Of a stretch of DNA of 64,000 bases, positions 41,907-50,847 are shown piece after piece. Each line of letters begins with the position of its first letter. Position 1 is the stretch's first letter. The notes under the pieces are model-generated. The model had not been told where the DNA came from, did no database searches, and saw only the letters and a list, made by a program, of their open reading frames with translations. Origin of the DNA: Alistipes megaguti (lineage in GTDB: Bacteria; Bacteroidota; Bacteroidia; Bacteroidales; Rikenellaceae); contig NZ_LR027382.1 of NCBI RefSeq assembly GCF_900604385.1, positions 1,885,501-1,949,500 on the forward strand, read 5' to 3'. A program made the translations under genes and the position numbers.

Positions 41907-44861
41907 CTAATAGAGGTTGTCGTACATCGACTGCGACTTGTCGTACTTCAGGTCGGAGAGTGATGCCGCCTTTACACCGATGTTGAAACTCCAGCTCTTG
42001 TGGTAGCCGAACGGAATCCACGAGAAGGACATCTGCCAGCAATGCAGGTCGCGCGTGATGGAGATCGACGAAGTAGTCAACTTGTTGGTCTTCAGGTCGT
42101 AACCGCCCTGGAAGGTGATACCCGTTTTCGGCGTAAGGTTCACCGAACCGTTGAATCCCAGCGTTTGGGTGACGTTCTTGCGGTAGCCCGTCGTACCGTT
42201 GTTGACGTACGAGACGGAGTAGTTCACCGCATAGTTGAAGCCGAAGTTCCACGGCAGCGAGAAGTCATAGTAGCTCTGTGCCATGTATTGTCGCCGCAGC
42301 ACGGGATCCATCTGCCCGTAGGGATCGTAGAAGGGGTTCTGGTACTCCGGAGGGATCGACGTGATGTCGTTGACGGCCGGGGTGCTCTTGTCCTCGCGCG
42401 ACTTGAACGTATAGCCGAACGACCAGCCCGTCGAGGTGATGCGCCCCGGGAAGAAGAGTTTGTCGTAGCGCACGCCCTGCGGCGAAACGCGATAGGGGTC
42501 GAGTGTGGCCGAGAGGTTGATGCCGAAGTTCTTGAAGAGCGTCGTGCGGAACGACAGCGAGATGGTCGACAGCCGCATCGAGTCGGCCAGGAAGTTGTAC
42601 GAACCGCTGGCGCGCAGTTCGTCGATGAGCTTGATCTTCTTCACACCCGAGGTATCGCGCTTCGATAATACCTTCATCTCGAGGTTCTGCGACAGCGAAA
42701 AGGTCATCGACATCGACCGCCCGGACGACGGTACGCCATAGGCATTGACGGCGTAGGGCGAATAGGTCGTGAAGCGGCCCGTCGAGTCGGTCTGCCGCGT
42801 GAGGTAGTAGCCGTATTTCGGGTCGCTGAAGTCCGGGGCGTAGGAGAAGCCGAAGGTCGGCGTGATGGTATGGCGGATGGCCTGGATCTTGCGGTCGCGG
42901 CGCTTCTTGGTGAAGTCGTACATGCCGTAGATGGTCGTCGACGACGAGATGCTTAAGTTATAGTTGTACAGGCGGTAGAAGCCGTAGTTCGTCGGCAGTG
43001 TGTCGGTCTGGTTCGTCACCGGGTTCCACTCGTATTCGACCTTCTTGAAGTACCACTTTTCGGTGTAGTTGGCCGACGGCGTGACGTTGATGTAGTTGAA
43101 CAGGTTGAACGATGCCGAAACCGGGATCGAGTGTTCGATGCCGTTCTTCATGTTCTCCAGCGTCTTTTTGGAGAAGATTTCCGATTCGGTGGTGGTCACC
43201 GAGTTGGTCATCTTGCCCGTATACTGCATCGAGATCTTCTCGTACCAGCGGTCCTTGCCCATCTTCTCCTTGCGCTTGAAGGGGTAGAAGCGCGAGACGT
43301 TGAAGACCACTGTCGGAAGGGTGATTGAGAGCGACTGGTTCTGCGAGTTCTGCGAAATGGCCATGTTGGCCGACAGCGAGAAGGGGGTGCCCGTCCAGCT
43401 CTTCGAGTAGGAGATCGACGAGTTGGTCTGTGTGGCCAGAATGTCGTTGAGGTTCGTGGCCGAGTACTTGCTGTAGCCGCTCGTGGCGAAGTTCACCGAG
43501 GCCGAGAAGGTCGATCCGGGGTTGGCCTTCGCATCCTGCGAGTGGGTCCACTGGATGCGGAAGTTGTTCTGCTTGATGTAGTCGGGTTCGCCCTTTTCGC
43601 CGGTCTTGATGTTCGAGAACTCCATGTTGAAGCTGCCGCTGTACTTGTAGCGCTTGATGTAGCGCGAGGCGGCCGAGGCCTCCCACGACCCGAGGGTGTA
43701 GATGCCGCCCCGCACGGCCAGGTCGGCATAGTCGCCCAGCGTGAAGTAGTAGCCCAGGTCGCGCAGGAAGAAACCCTTCGAATACTCCTCGCCGTAGGTG
43801 GGCATCAGCAGTCCCGACTTCGGCCCCGAACTGATCGGGAAGAAGCCTTCGGGGATGCCCAGGAAGTAGATCGGAACATCCTCCATCACCAGGTAGGCCG
43901 GGCCCGTGACGACTTTCTTGCCGGGGATCACCTTCGCCTTGGTCATCGCCAGGTAGAAGTGCGGGTGGTCGGTTTCGTCGCAGGTGGTGTACTTGCCGTT
44001 CTCGATGTTGATCGTATTGTCGGGCATCTTCTTCACGCTGCCGCCCACGAGCCAGCCGTCGCCCTGCTGCGTGGCCACACCCTTGATCTTGGCCTTCTTC
44101 GAGTCGAGGTTGTAGGTGATCGTGTCCATCTGGTAGGAGGCCGAACCGTCCGAGAATTCGGGCTTGGTGATGATCGGCCGGCCTTCGAGCGAGTCGGGTT
44201 TTCCGTAGGCGTGGACCAGTTTCGAATTCATGTCGATGCGCATGAAGTCGGCCTTGAGGTTGCTGTTCTGGTAGGTGACGTCGCCCTGGTTGTAGATGTA
44301 GACCAGCTTGTTGCGTACGTCGTAGACCAGCGAGTCGGTATTCTTGCCCGAGATCGGGTCGTCGAGGAACGCCCCGGCCGGGCGGGGCTTCCTGACCGTG
44401 TCGCGGCGCATGGTGTCGACGGCCAGCGAGTCGGCGTGCATCTCGAGTGAATCGGCCTTGCGGGCGATGAGCGAGTCGACTTGTGCTGAGAAGAGCGAAT
44501 CGCGCTCCTGCTGGCTCAGGGCATTGAAGGCGGCGTTGCGGCGGGCCCGTTCGCGCGCGGCACGGGCTTCACGGCGCAGTTCACGGCGCGAGAGGGTGGC
44601 GGGGGTGGCCCCCACGGTGTCGGAATCCCCCGCGGCCGTTGTGGCGGCCGGTGGTGTCTCGGGTCGGGAGAACGCCTGTCCGGATGTGGCGCTGTCGGGG
44701 GCGGGAGCCGCCTCGGCCAGAGCCGGAATCCCGGAGCCGCCGGACGCCTCTTCGAGGGGTGAAAAGGGAATCGTACGGGGCGTCATGCCACCCAGCACAA
44801 CCTGGGCGAACAGCACGAGTACGGCCGCCGATGCGATATATTTTACCCTCAGTTTATCCAA
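41907..44861 (-). CDS. LptD/OstA-like outer-membrane beta-barrel protein, TTG start
   Basis: The product is 984 residues from the TTG at 44861, giving (M)DKLRVKYIASAAVLVLFAQVVLGG as signal segment; the frame is open upstream but that sequence has no signal and overlaps a promoter. Residues 80-170 are helical and charged (RRELRREARAARERARRN). An OstA-like domain follows, with repeats such as KADFMRIDMNSKLVHAYG and ITYNLDSKKAKIKGV, and then a large barrel ending in aromatic-rich strands (WSFNIGVKAA). This layout is that of the LPS-assembly protein LptD in Bacteroidota. Whether it inserts LPS or is a paralogue cannot be settled from sequence. It is convergent with the nitroreductase gene and divergent from the amidase gene. 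Confidence 0.82.
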   Translation of the reverse strand: MDKLRVKYIASAAVLVLFAQVVLGGMTPRTIPFSPLEEASGGSGIPALAEAAPAPDSATSGQAFSRPETPPAATTAAGDSDTVGATPATLSRRELRREARAARERARRNAAFNALSQQERDSLFSAQVDSLIARKADSLEMHADSLAVDTMRRDTVRKPRPAGAFLDDPISGKNTDSLVYDVRNKLVYIYNQGDVTYQNSNLKADFMRIDMNSKLVHAYGKPDSLEGRPIITKPEFSDGSASYQMDTITYNLDSKKAKIKGVATQQGDGWLVGGSVKKMPDNTINIENGKYTTCDETDHPHFYLAMTKAKVIPGKKVVTGPAYLVMEDVPIYFLGIPEGFFPISSGPKSGLLMPTYGEEYSKGFFLRDLGYYFTLGDYADLAVRGGIYTLGSWEASAASRYIKRYKYSGSFNMEFSNIKTGEKGEPDYIKQNNFRIQWTHSQDAKANPGSTFSASVNFATSGYSKYSATNLNDILATQTNSSISYSKSWTGTPFSLSANMAISQNSQNQSLSITLPTVVFNVSRFYPFKRKEKMGKDRWYEKISMQYTGKMTNSVTTTESEIFSKKTLENMKNGIEHSIPVSASFNLFNYINVTPSANYTEKWYFKKVEYEWNPVTNQTDTLPTNYGFYRLYNYNLSISSSTTIYGMYDFTKKRRDRKIQAIRHTITPTFGFSYAPDFSDPKYGYYLTRQTDSTGRFTTYSPYAVNAYGVPSSGRSMSMTFSLSQNLEMKVLSKRDTSGVKKIKLIDELRASGSYNFLADSMRLSTISLSFRTTLFKNFGINLSATLDPYRVSPQGVRYDKLFFPGRITSTGWSFGYTFKSREDKSTPAVNDITSIPPEYQNPFYDPYGQMDPVLRRQYMAQSYYDFSLPWNFGFNYAVNYSVSYVNNGTTGYRKNVTQTLGFNGSVNLTPKTGITFQGGYDLKTNKLTTSSISITRDLHCWQMSFSWIPFGYHKSWSFNIGVKAASLSDLKYDKSQSMYDNLY

Positions 44862-44878
44862 AATTCCAAAAATTTTCG

Positions 44879-44886
44879 TACCTTTG
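44879..44886 (+). promoter_or_regulatory. Promoter -7 box for the amidase operon
   Basis: TACCTTTG matches TAnnTTTG. It precedes the amidase ATG by about 125 bp. The interval between holds GC-rich imperfect repeats of CGGCCG / CCGGCC. Confidence 0.4.
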
Positions 44887-45012
44887 CCGACAAGTCGGCA
44901 AAAACGCTCGGATCGGGCTCCGGAGCCTCTCCGGCCGCATTTTCGGCCGCGTTTCCGGCCCGACAAAGATAGGTAAAAATTTACAGAAAGCTCACACTTG
45001 GCACCATTAAAT

Positions 45013-46278
45013 ATGCGCATGCGCCTTTTGTTGCTCCTCGCCTTTGCGGCGGCCGTCGTCTCTATCAACGCGGTTGCCGCCGGGAATATTGTGCACGGAG
45101 TCAGCGTGGTGGTCATCGACGCCGGGCACGGCGGCAAATTCCCCGGGGCACACTACGGCGGTGTCTACGAAAAGGACCTCACGCTGAAGGTGGCCCTCAA
45201 GCTCGGCAAGCTGATTGAGGAGGGGATGCCCGGGGTGAAGGTCGTCTATACGCGGACGACCGACAAGGCCCTCGGCGCCGATCTGGCCTCGGATCTCCAG
45301 GCCCGGGCCGATATCGCCAACAATGCCGGCGGCGACCTCTTTATCTCGATCCATGCCAATGCTGCGCCGAAAGCTACCTCGGTCCGGGGTGTCGAGACGC
45401 TCATCATGGGCGAAACCCCCAAGGAGCAGCGCTACAACGAAAATGCCCTCTACGAAAGCAACCGCGAGGATCTGATCGACATGTCGGACGAACGTACGGC
45501 AGCCATCGTGCGGGCCTATATTCAGAATCTGCAGTTCACCTACGGCGAATACAGCATGGCCATCGCCCGTTGCATTCAGACGAGCTATGCCAAGGCCGGC
45601 CGCAATTCGCGCGGCGTGAAGCGTCAGCTGCTGCGCGTGCTCTACGCCACGGACATGCCCGGTGCGCTGACCGAGATCGGATTCATGACCAATGCCCAGG
45701 AGCTGGCCTACATGAAGTCCGACAAGGGACAGAATGAAATTGCCTCGTCGATCTACCGTGCCGTGAAGGAGTATTCGGCCTATGTGCTGAAGACGCGTCG
45801 GGCCGAGGAGGGCGCCTCGGTGAAGGAGACGACCCTGCCGGCCGGCACCTCCCAATCCGCCGGCACGCAGCAGTCGACTCCGAAGCCGGCCGCCGATTCG
45901 GCCAAGGCCTCCGGCAAGGGGGCCGCGAACTCCACGCAGCCGTCCGTCGCAGGAAAGGTTTCGGGCGAAAACGCCTCCGCCACAAAAGAGTCCGCCGCAA
46001 AGGGGGCCGTTGCGAAAGAGTCTGCCGCGCAGCAGCCGTTGCGCTATGCGGTGCAGGTGCTGGCTTCGGCCAAGAGCATCCCGCTCAATTCGGCGCAGTT
46101 CCGCTCGTATCGCGGCAAGGTGCGGCAGTATACCTCACAGGGGCGTTTCCCCTATAAATATTGTGTCGGCGAGTTCGAAAGCCGTACCGCCGCACAGCGC
46201 AAGGCTGCCGAAGTGCGCAAAATTTTCCCCGAAGCCTTCGTGGTCTGCTGTCGGGGTACGCAAATTGTAAACAACTAG
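45013..46278 (+). CDS. N-acetylmuramoyl-L-alanine amidase with SPOR domain
   Basis: The product is 421 residues. Signal peptide MRMRLLLLLAFAAAVVSINAVAAG is followed by an Amidase_3 domain (residues 30-260) with VVIDAGHGG, the zinc-site glutamate in GVYEKDLTLK, SIHANA, and the catalytic-region ALTEIGFMTN. A long Ala/Ser/Lys-rich linker (about 265-340) leads to a C-terminal SPOR-like domain (RYAVQVLASAKSIPL to the end), which binds septal glycan strands stripped of peptides. The enzyme is expected to cleave peptidoglycan stem peptides during cell separation. The MCE gene starts 6 bp after its stop. Confidence 0.93.
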   Translation: MRMRLLLLLAFAAAVVSINAVAAGNIVHGVSVVVIDAGHGGKFPGAHYGGVYEKDLTLKVALKLGKLIEEGMPGVKVVYTRTTDKALGADLASDLQARADIANNAGGDLFISIHANAAPKATSVRGVETLIMGETPKEQRYNENALYESNREDLIDMSDERTAAIVRAYIQNLQFTYGEYSMAIARCIQTSYAKAGRNSRGVKRQLLRVLYATDMPGALTEIGFMTNAQELAYMKSDKGQNEIASSIYRAVKEYSAYVLKTRRAEEGASVKETTLPAGTSQSAGTQQSTPKPAADSAKASGKGAANSTQPSVAGKVSGENASATKESAAKGAVAKESAAQQPLRYAVQVLASAKSIPLNSAQFRSYRGKVRQYTSQGRFPYKYCVGEFESRTAAQRKAAEVRKIFPEAFVVCCRGTQIVNN

Positions 46279-46284
46279 TTCGCG

Positions 46285-47286
46285 ATGAAAAGAGAAGTCA
46301 AGATCGGAATATTTGCCGTGTTGATGCTCGTGGCCGCCTGGGCCGGAATCCGTTTTCTGAAGGGGTTCGACATCTTCGGCCGCAACGCCGTCTATTACGC
46401 CTCGTACGATCAGATCAGCGGTCTGCAGGCTGCTTCGCCCATCATGATGAAGGGGGTCAAGATCGGTACCGTGACCGGCATTGCGTTCAATCCCGAGCGC
46501 AGCCAGAATGTCGTGCTGCAGTTCACCATCAAACGCCAGTACCGGATCCCGATCGATTCGGAGGCTAAAATCTACAGCGACGGCCTGATGGGTGGCAAGG
46601 CCATCGAAATCGTCTACGGTTCGTCGGACGAGTATCTCGAAAAGGGCGATACGCTGCGTTCGGTGCGCGGCCGCGACCTGATGGATATGGCCGGTTCGGA
46701 GCTGGAGTTCTTCAAGCAGAAGGTTTCGCGGCTTACCGACGACCTTTCGCGTACGCTCAACAACATCAACCAGCTGCTCGAAACCAATGCCGGGCACGTC
46801 AACGGTACGATGGCCCATCTCGATGCCCTGTCGAGTGATCTGGCCGAGGTGCTCGATGCGCAGAAACGGAATCTGTCCTCGGCCGTCGAAAACCTCTCGG
46901 CCTTCTCCGTAATGCTCGGCGAAAATGCCCCGCGGGTCGACAGCATGATGAACAACCTGAACCGCATCACCACGGAGCTGGCCGAGGCGGAGTTCGCAAG
47001 CCGTCTCACCGAAACGGTGGAGGAGTTCGATGCGCTGGTTGTGCAGATCCGCCAGGGAGAGGGAACCGTCGGCCGGTTGCTGAACGATCCGGCGCTCTAC
47101 GAATCGCTCACCGAGGCCAGCGACAATCTGGCGTCGCTGCTGGCCGATCTGGAGCAGTATCCCGGACGCTACGTCCACTTCTCGCTCTTCGGCCGCAATC
47201 CCGAGAAGATGAAGGCCCGGGCCGAACGGCAGGCCGCCCGCCAGGCCGAACGTGCCGAGCGCGATTCGTTGAAGGCCCTGCGCTGA
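46285..47286 (+). CDS. MlaD/MCE family lipid-transport protein
   Basis: The product is 333 residues. One N-terminal membrane helix (IGIFAVLMLVAAWAGIRFL) anchors a periplasmic MCE domain (about residues 38-115) with YYASYDQISGLQAASPIMMKGVKIG and IYSDGLMGGKAIEIVYG. A long helical region of about 170 residues follows, like the coiled needle or shaft of MCE proteins, and the end is a charged helix. MCE proteins such as MlaD carry phospholipids between the membranes. The ABC permease and ATPase partners are not in the window. It is cotranscribed with the amidase gene. Confidence 0.88.
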   Translation: MKREVKIGIFAVLMLVAAWAGIRFLKGFDIFGRNAVYYASYDQISGLQAASPIMMKGVKIGTVTGIAFNPERSQNVVLQFTIKRQYRIPIDSEAKIYSDGLMGGKAIEIVYGSSDEYLEKGDTLRSVRGRDLMDMAGSELEFFKQKVSRLTDDLSRTLNNINQLLETNAGHVNGTMAHLDALSSDLAEVLDAQKRNLSSAVENLSAFSVMLGENAPRVDSMMNNLNRITTELAEAEFASRLTETVEEFDALVVQIRQGEGTVGRLLNDPALYESLTEASDNLASLLADLEQYPGRYVHFSLFGRNPEKMKARAERQAARQAERAERDSLKALR

Positions 47287-47381
47287 GAGCAGATGCTGCA
47301 GCACCCGGCTCTTGAATCGCGCGGAAAGGTTGTCCCGCGCGGCGCGGTGTGTCGCCGATCACCTGGACAAAGCTCTGTTTC

Positions 47382-47411
47382 CGGCCCCGGACAAGTCGTG
47401 GGGCCGTTTTT
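47382..47411 (+). terminator. Terminator after the MCE gene
   Basis: A perfect 7-bp GC stem CGGCCCC/GGGGCCG around an 11-base loop is followed by five T. It ends the amidase-MCE transcript 19 bp before the mutS2 start. Confidence 0.7.
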
Positions 47412-47429
47412 ATTCGATTCATCCATCGC

Positions 47430-49922
47430 ATGATCTATCCAGCCACATTCGAACAGAAAATAGGTTTCGACCGCCTTCGGGAACAGGTCGCCGAACGTTG
47501 TACGATGCAGGCCGCCCGTGAGCGGATCGCCGCCGAGGGCTTCTCGACCTCGCCGCGCGAGATCGAACACCGTCTGGCTCTGGCCGACGAGATGCGCCTG
47601 ATCGTCGAAATGGAACACGAATTCCCCGGCGGAGAGTATCCCGACGTCGAGCAGATCCTGGCCAAACTGCGTGTCGAGGGGGCGTTCCTCGACGTGGGGG
47701 AGGTGGTCACTCTCGGTCACGCCCTGCGCGCCATCGGCGGCATCGTCTCCTTTATCCTCAATCGTGCGGAGCGTTATCCGACGCTCCATGCCCGCACGCG
47801 GGGTGTCGAGGCCTTCCCCGAGATCGTGCGGCAGATCGAGGCGATCGTCGATCCGTTCGGCAACGTGCGCGACAACGCCTCGCCCGCGCTGCAGGAGATC
47901 CGCAGCGCCATCCGTCAGCACGAGGGGCTCGCCGCCAAGCGGCTGCAGGCGGTGCTTTCGGCCGCCAAGGGGGCCGGAATCGTCGAGAGCGACGCCCAGA
48001 TCTCGATCCGCGACGGACGGGCCGTGATCCCCGTCTCGGCCTCGAACAAGCGCAAGCTGCAGGGCTTCATCCACGACGAGTCGGCCACGGGACGCACCTT
48101 CTACATCGAGCCCGTCGAGGTGGTGGAGATCAACAACGAACTGCGCGAACTCGAATACGCCGAGCGGCGCGAGATCGTGCGCATCCTCACGGAGTTCACC
48201 GAGGGAATCCGTCCCGATGCCGCGTTGATTGCCGCGTCGGGTGACTATCTGGCCGAGATCGACATGCTGCGTGCCAAGGGTCGCTGGGCCTCGGAGAACC
48301 GCTGCGTGCGGCCGATCCTCTCGATGGACGACCGGCTCGTGCTGAAGAATGCCCGCCACCCGCTGCTGCAGCAGACACTGCGCGCCGCCGGCCGCGAGAT
48401 CGTGCCGCTCGACCTGCAGCTGGACCGCCGCAAGCATATTCTGGTCATCTCGGGGCCGAATGCCGGCGGAAAGTCCGTCTGTCTGAAGACCACCGGCATC
48501 GTGCAGTACATGTTCCAGTGCGGATTCCCGGTCCCGGCGTCGGAGATCTCCGAACTGCCTGTCTTCGAGAGCATCTACATCGACATCGGCGACGAGCAGT
48601 CGATGGACAACGACCTGTCGACCTATTCGTCCCACCTGCTGAACATGAAGCACATGCTGGCCGGGGCGTCGGACCGTACGCTGGTGCTGATCGACGAGTT
48701 CGGGTCGGGAACCGAGCCGATCATCGGCGGGGCCATTGCCGAGGCGATTCTCGAACGGCTGCTGGCCCGGGGGTGCTACGGCGTCATCACGACCCACTAT
48801 GCCAACATCAAATACTATGCGTCGAATACCGAGGGGATTGCCAACGGTGCGATGATGTTCGACGTGCAGAACATTCGCCCGTTGTTCAGGCTGGAGATGG
48901 GCAAGCCGGGCAGCTCGTTTGCCGTGGAGATCGCCCGCAAGATCGGACTTCCGGAGGAGATCATCCGTGCGGCGAGCGAAAAGGCCGGTTCAGACCACAT
49001 CAACATCGAGAAGCAGCTGCGCGAGATCGCCCGCGACAAGCACTACTGGGAGCAGAAACGCGACCGCATCCGTCTGACGGACCGCAAGGTCGAGGAGCTG
49101 GAGCAGACCTACACGGAGCAGCTCTCGAAGATCCGCGCCGAGCGGCAGGAGATCCTGCGCCGGGCCAGGGAGGAGGCGCAGCGCCTTATTGCGGATGCCA
49201 ACCGGCAGATCGAGAATACGATCCGCACGATCCGCGAGGCACAGGCCGAGAAGGAGCTGACGCGTCTGGCGCGCCGCGAGCTGGACGACTTCCGCGAGAC
49301 GGTCGAGAAGGAGGATACGTCGGAGCGCGACGAGCAGGTGGCCCGCGAGATGGAGCGCATCGAGCGGCGCCGTCAGCGGCGTGCCGAACGGCGCGAGCGT
49401 CAGGGCGAAAAGGGCCCCGAGAAGCCGGCACAGGCGGTCGAGAAGCCGCGTGAGGTGGAGGTCGGGTCGAAGGTCCGCATGGCGGGGCAGGAGATGGTCG
49501 GCGTGGTGCAGTCGCTGAAGGGCAAACGGGCCCAAGTGGCCTTCGGGCAGATCCTCACGACGGTCGACAAGTCGGCGCTCCGCGTCGTCTCGAACAACGA
49601 GTACCGCGAAGCGACGCGCCCGACAACGGCCCGCACGGTCTATTCGGCCGATATCTCGGCCCGCAAGCTCAACTTCAAGGATCATATCGATGTACGCGGC
49701 ATGCGGGCCGCCGAGGCGCTGGAGGCGGTGCAGAATCTGGTCGACGATGCGCTGATGCTGGGCGTCGGCTCGGTGACGATCCTTCACGGCAAGGGGACCG
49801 GCGCCCTGAAGGAGGAGATCCGCCGCTATCTGAGGACGGTTCCCGAGGTGGTATCGGCCGTCGACGAACATGCCGACCGCGGTGGAGCCGGCATCACGAT
49901 CGTGACGTTCGACCTCTCCTAA
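47430..49922 (+). CDS. mutS2: MutS2 family ATPase/endonuclease
   Basis: The product is 830 residues. Lever and core domains lead to a MutS-type ATPase with Walker A SGPNAGGKS, Walker B LIDEFGSGTEP and THYANIK. A coiled-coil region rich in R, E and Q (residues 540-690) and a KOW-like segment (VGSKVRMAGQEMVGVVQSL) follow. The C-terminal Smr nuclease domain has LDVRGMRAAEAL and ILHGKGTGAL. MutS2 proteins suppress homologous recombination and, as shown in Bacillus for its orthologue, act on collided ribosomes. The ATG giving MIYPATFEQKIGF is preferred over longer in-frame extensions, which would cross the terminator. Confidence 0.95.
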   Translation: MIYPATFEQKIGFDRLREQVAERCTMQAARERIAAEGFSTSPREIEHRLALADEMRLIVEMEHEFPGGEYPDVEQILAKLRVEGAFLDVGEVVTLGHALRAIGGIVSFILNRAERYPTLHARTRGVEAFPEIVRQIEAIVDPFGNVRDNASPALQEIRSAIRQHEGLAAKRLQAVLSAAKGAGIVESDAQISIRDGRAVIPVSASNKRKLQGFIHDESATGRTFYIEPVEVVEINNELRELEYAERREIVRILTEFTEGIRPDAALIAASGDYLAEIDMLRAKGRWASENRCVRPILSMDDRLVLKNARHPLLQQTLRAAGREIVPLDLQLDRRKHILVISGPNAGGKSVCLKTTGIVQYMFQCGFPVPASEISELPVFESIYIDIGDEQSMDNDLSTYSSHLLNMKHMLAGASDRTLVLIDEFGSGTEPIIGGAIAEAILERLLARGCYGVITTHYANIKYYASNTEGIANGAMMFDVQNIRPLFRLEMGKPGSSFAVEIARKIGLPEEIIRAASEKAGSDHINIEKQLREIARDKHYWEQKRDRIRLTDRKVEELEQTYTEQLSKIRAERQEILRRAREEAQRLIADANRQIENTIRTIREAQAEKELTRLARRELDDFRETVEKEDTSERDEQVAREMERIERRRQRRAERRERQGEKGPEKPAQAVEKPREVEVGSKVRMAGQEMVGVVQSLKGKRAQVAFGQILTTVDKSALRVVSNNEYREATRPTTARTVYSADISARKLNFKDHIDVRGMRAAEALEAVQNLVDDALMLGVGSVTILHGKGTGALKEEIRRYLRTVPEVVSAVDEHADRGGAGITIVTFDLS

Positions 49923-50071
49923 GGCGGGTTGCGGCCTGCCGCCGAGAGGGCCGGTGCGGTGCTTTGTGATCGGGCGGGAGCATGCGGGCGTTTTCTTTTC
50001 TGGATTTTTTTGCGTAAATTCGTCTTTGCAACCGGGCGGATCTCCCCGGTGGTGCGATCCCTAATCTCGAA

Positions 50072-50632
50072 ATGAACTGGAAAGAACAGACCGATGAACG
50101 CCTCCTGCAGGGACTCGACGAGAACGACTGCGGAGCCTTCGACGAACTCTATCTGCGGTATGCTCCGCATGTGGAGGCCTTTGCTTTCTGTTTGCTGAAA
50201 AATCGCTCGGAAGCCGAGGATGTCGCCCATGACATCTTTCTGAAAATCTGGGAGAACCGCACCGGTATGAGCCATGTGAAATCCCTGCGCGGCTACCTCT
50301 TCCGCATGACCCGCAATGCCGTCTTCGACCGCTTCGAGCACAGGCATGTCCGAATCCGTTACGAGCGCAGTTATCCCTCGGTCGGGGAGCTGGTCTCGGA
50401 AGATCTCGCCGCCCGGATCGCTTCGGAGGATCTGTTGCTGATCATCGAAATGGCCGTCGAGCAGATGCCCGAACAGCGGCAGCGCGTCTTCCGTATGAGC
50501 CGCTACGAGAAACGCTCCCACCAGGAGATCGCCCGGGAACTCGGCATATCGACCAAAACCGTTGAATACCATATTCATACGGCTCTCTCCGAATTGAAAA
50601 AAATCATCGGAATCATCGCCTTTTTCTGTTGA
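50072..50632 (+). CDS. ECF-type RNA polymerase sigma factor (FecI-like)
   Basis: The product is 186 residues. Sigma region 2 is near residues 20-85 (LYLRYAPHVEAFAF, then EAEDVAHDIFLKIWENR, then YLFRMTRNAVFDRF), and region 4 is near 130-180 (EQRQRVFRMSRYEKRSHQEIARELGISTKTVEYHI). This is the Bacteroidetes RpoE family type that sits beside FecR and SusC/SusD genes. It is expected to switch on the downstream SusC/SusD locus when the outer-membrane transporter binds its ligand, released through FecR. It is followed after 215 bp by fecR, with an inverted repeat in the gap. Confidence 0.93.
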   Translation: MNWKEQTDERLLQGLDENDCGAFDELYLRYAPHVEAFAFCLLKNRSEAEDVAHDIFLKIWENRTGMSHVKSLRGYLFRMTRNAVFDRFEHRHVRIRYERSYPSVGELVSEDLAARIASEDLLLIIEMAVEQMPEQRQRVFRMSRYEKRSHQEIARELGISTKTVEYHIHTALSELKKIIGIIAFFC

Positions 50633-50720
50633 TTGCCTCTCGCGGAGCCTTTGCCCGCCGAGATGATATTTCTGTGACATTTTGTCCGCAGAATCCCTGT
50701 TGTTGGCTTTTACGCTATTT

Positions 50721-50751
50721 TCGCCCCGGATTTCAGAATTCCGGGGCGAAT
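50721..50751 (+). terminator. Inverted repeat between sigma factor and fecR genes
   Basis: A perfect 11-bp stem TTCGCCCCGGA/TCCGGGGCGAA encloses a nine-base loop, followed by TGATTTTGG. It could be a terminator of the sigma-factor transcript with a weak T tract, or an operator ahead of fecR (96 bp before its ATG). Confidence 0.55.
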
Positions 50752-50847
50752 GATTTTGGGGAGTGGGCATCGTGTTGAAAAAAATTGATTTTCCGACTGG
50801 GGTTGCCCCCTTGTTGCCCGTCTTATGGATGTAAATGCCGTGGAAAC

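Noticed and set aside
44862..45137. N-terminal extension of the LptD-like protein
   Set aside because: The extra 92 codons lack a signal peptide, have unusual composition, and cover the promoter and start of the divergent amidase gene.
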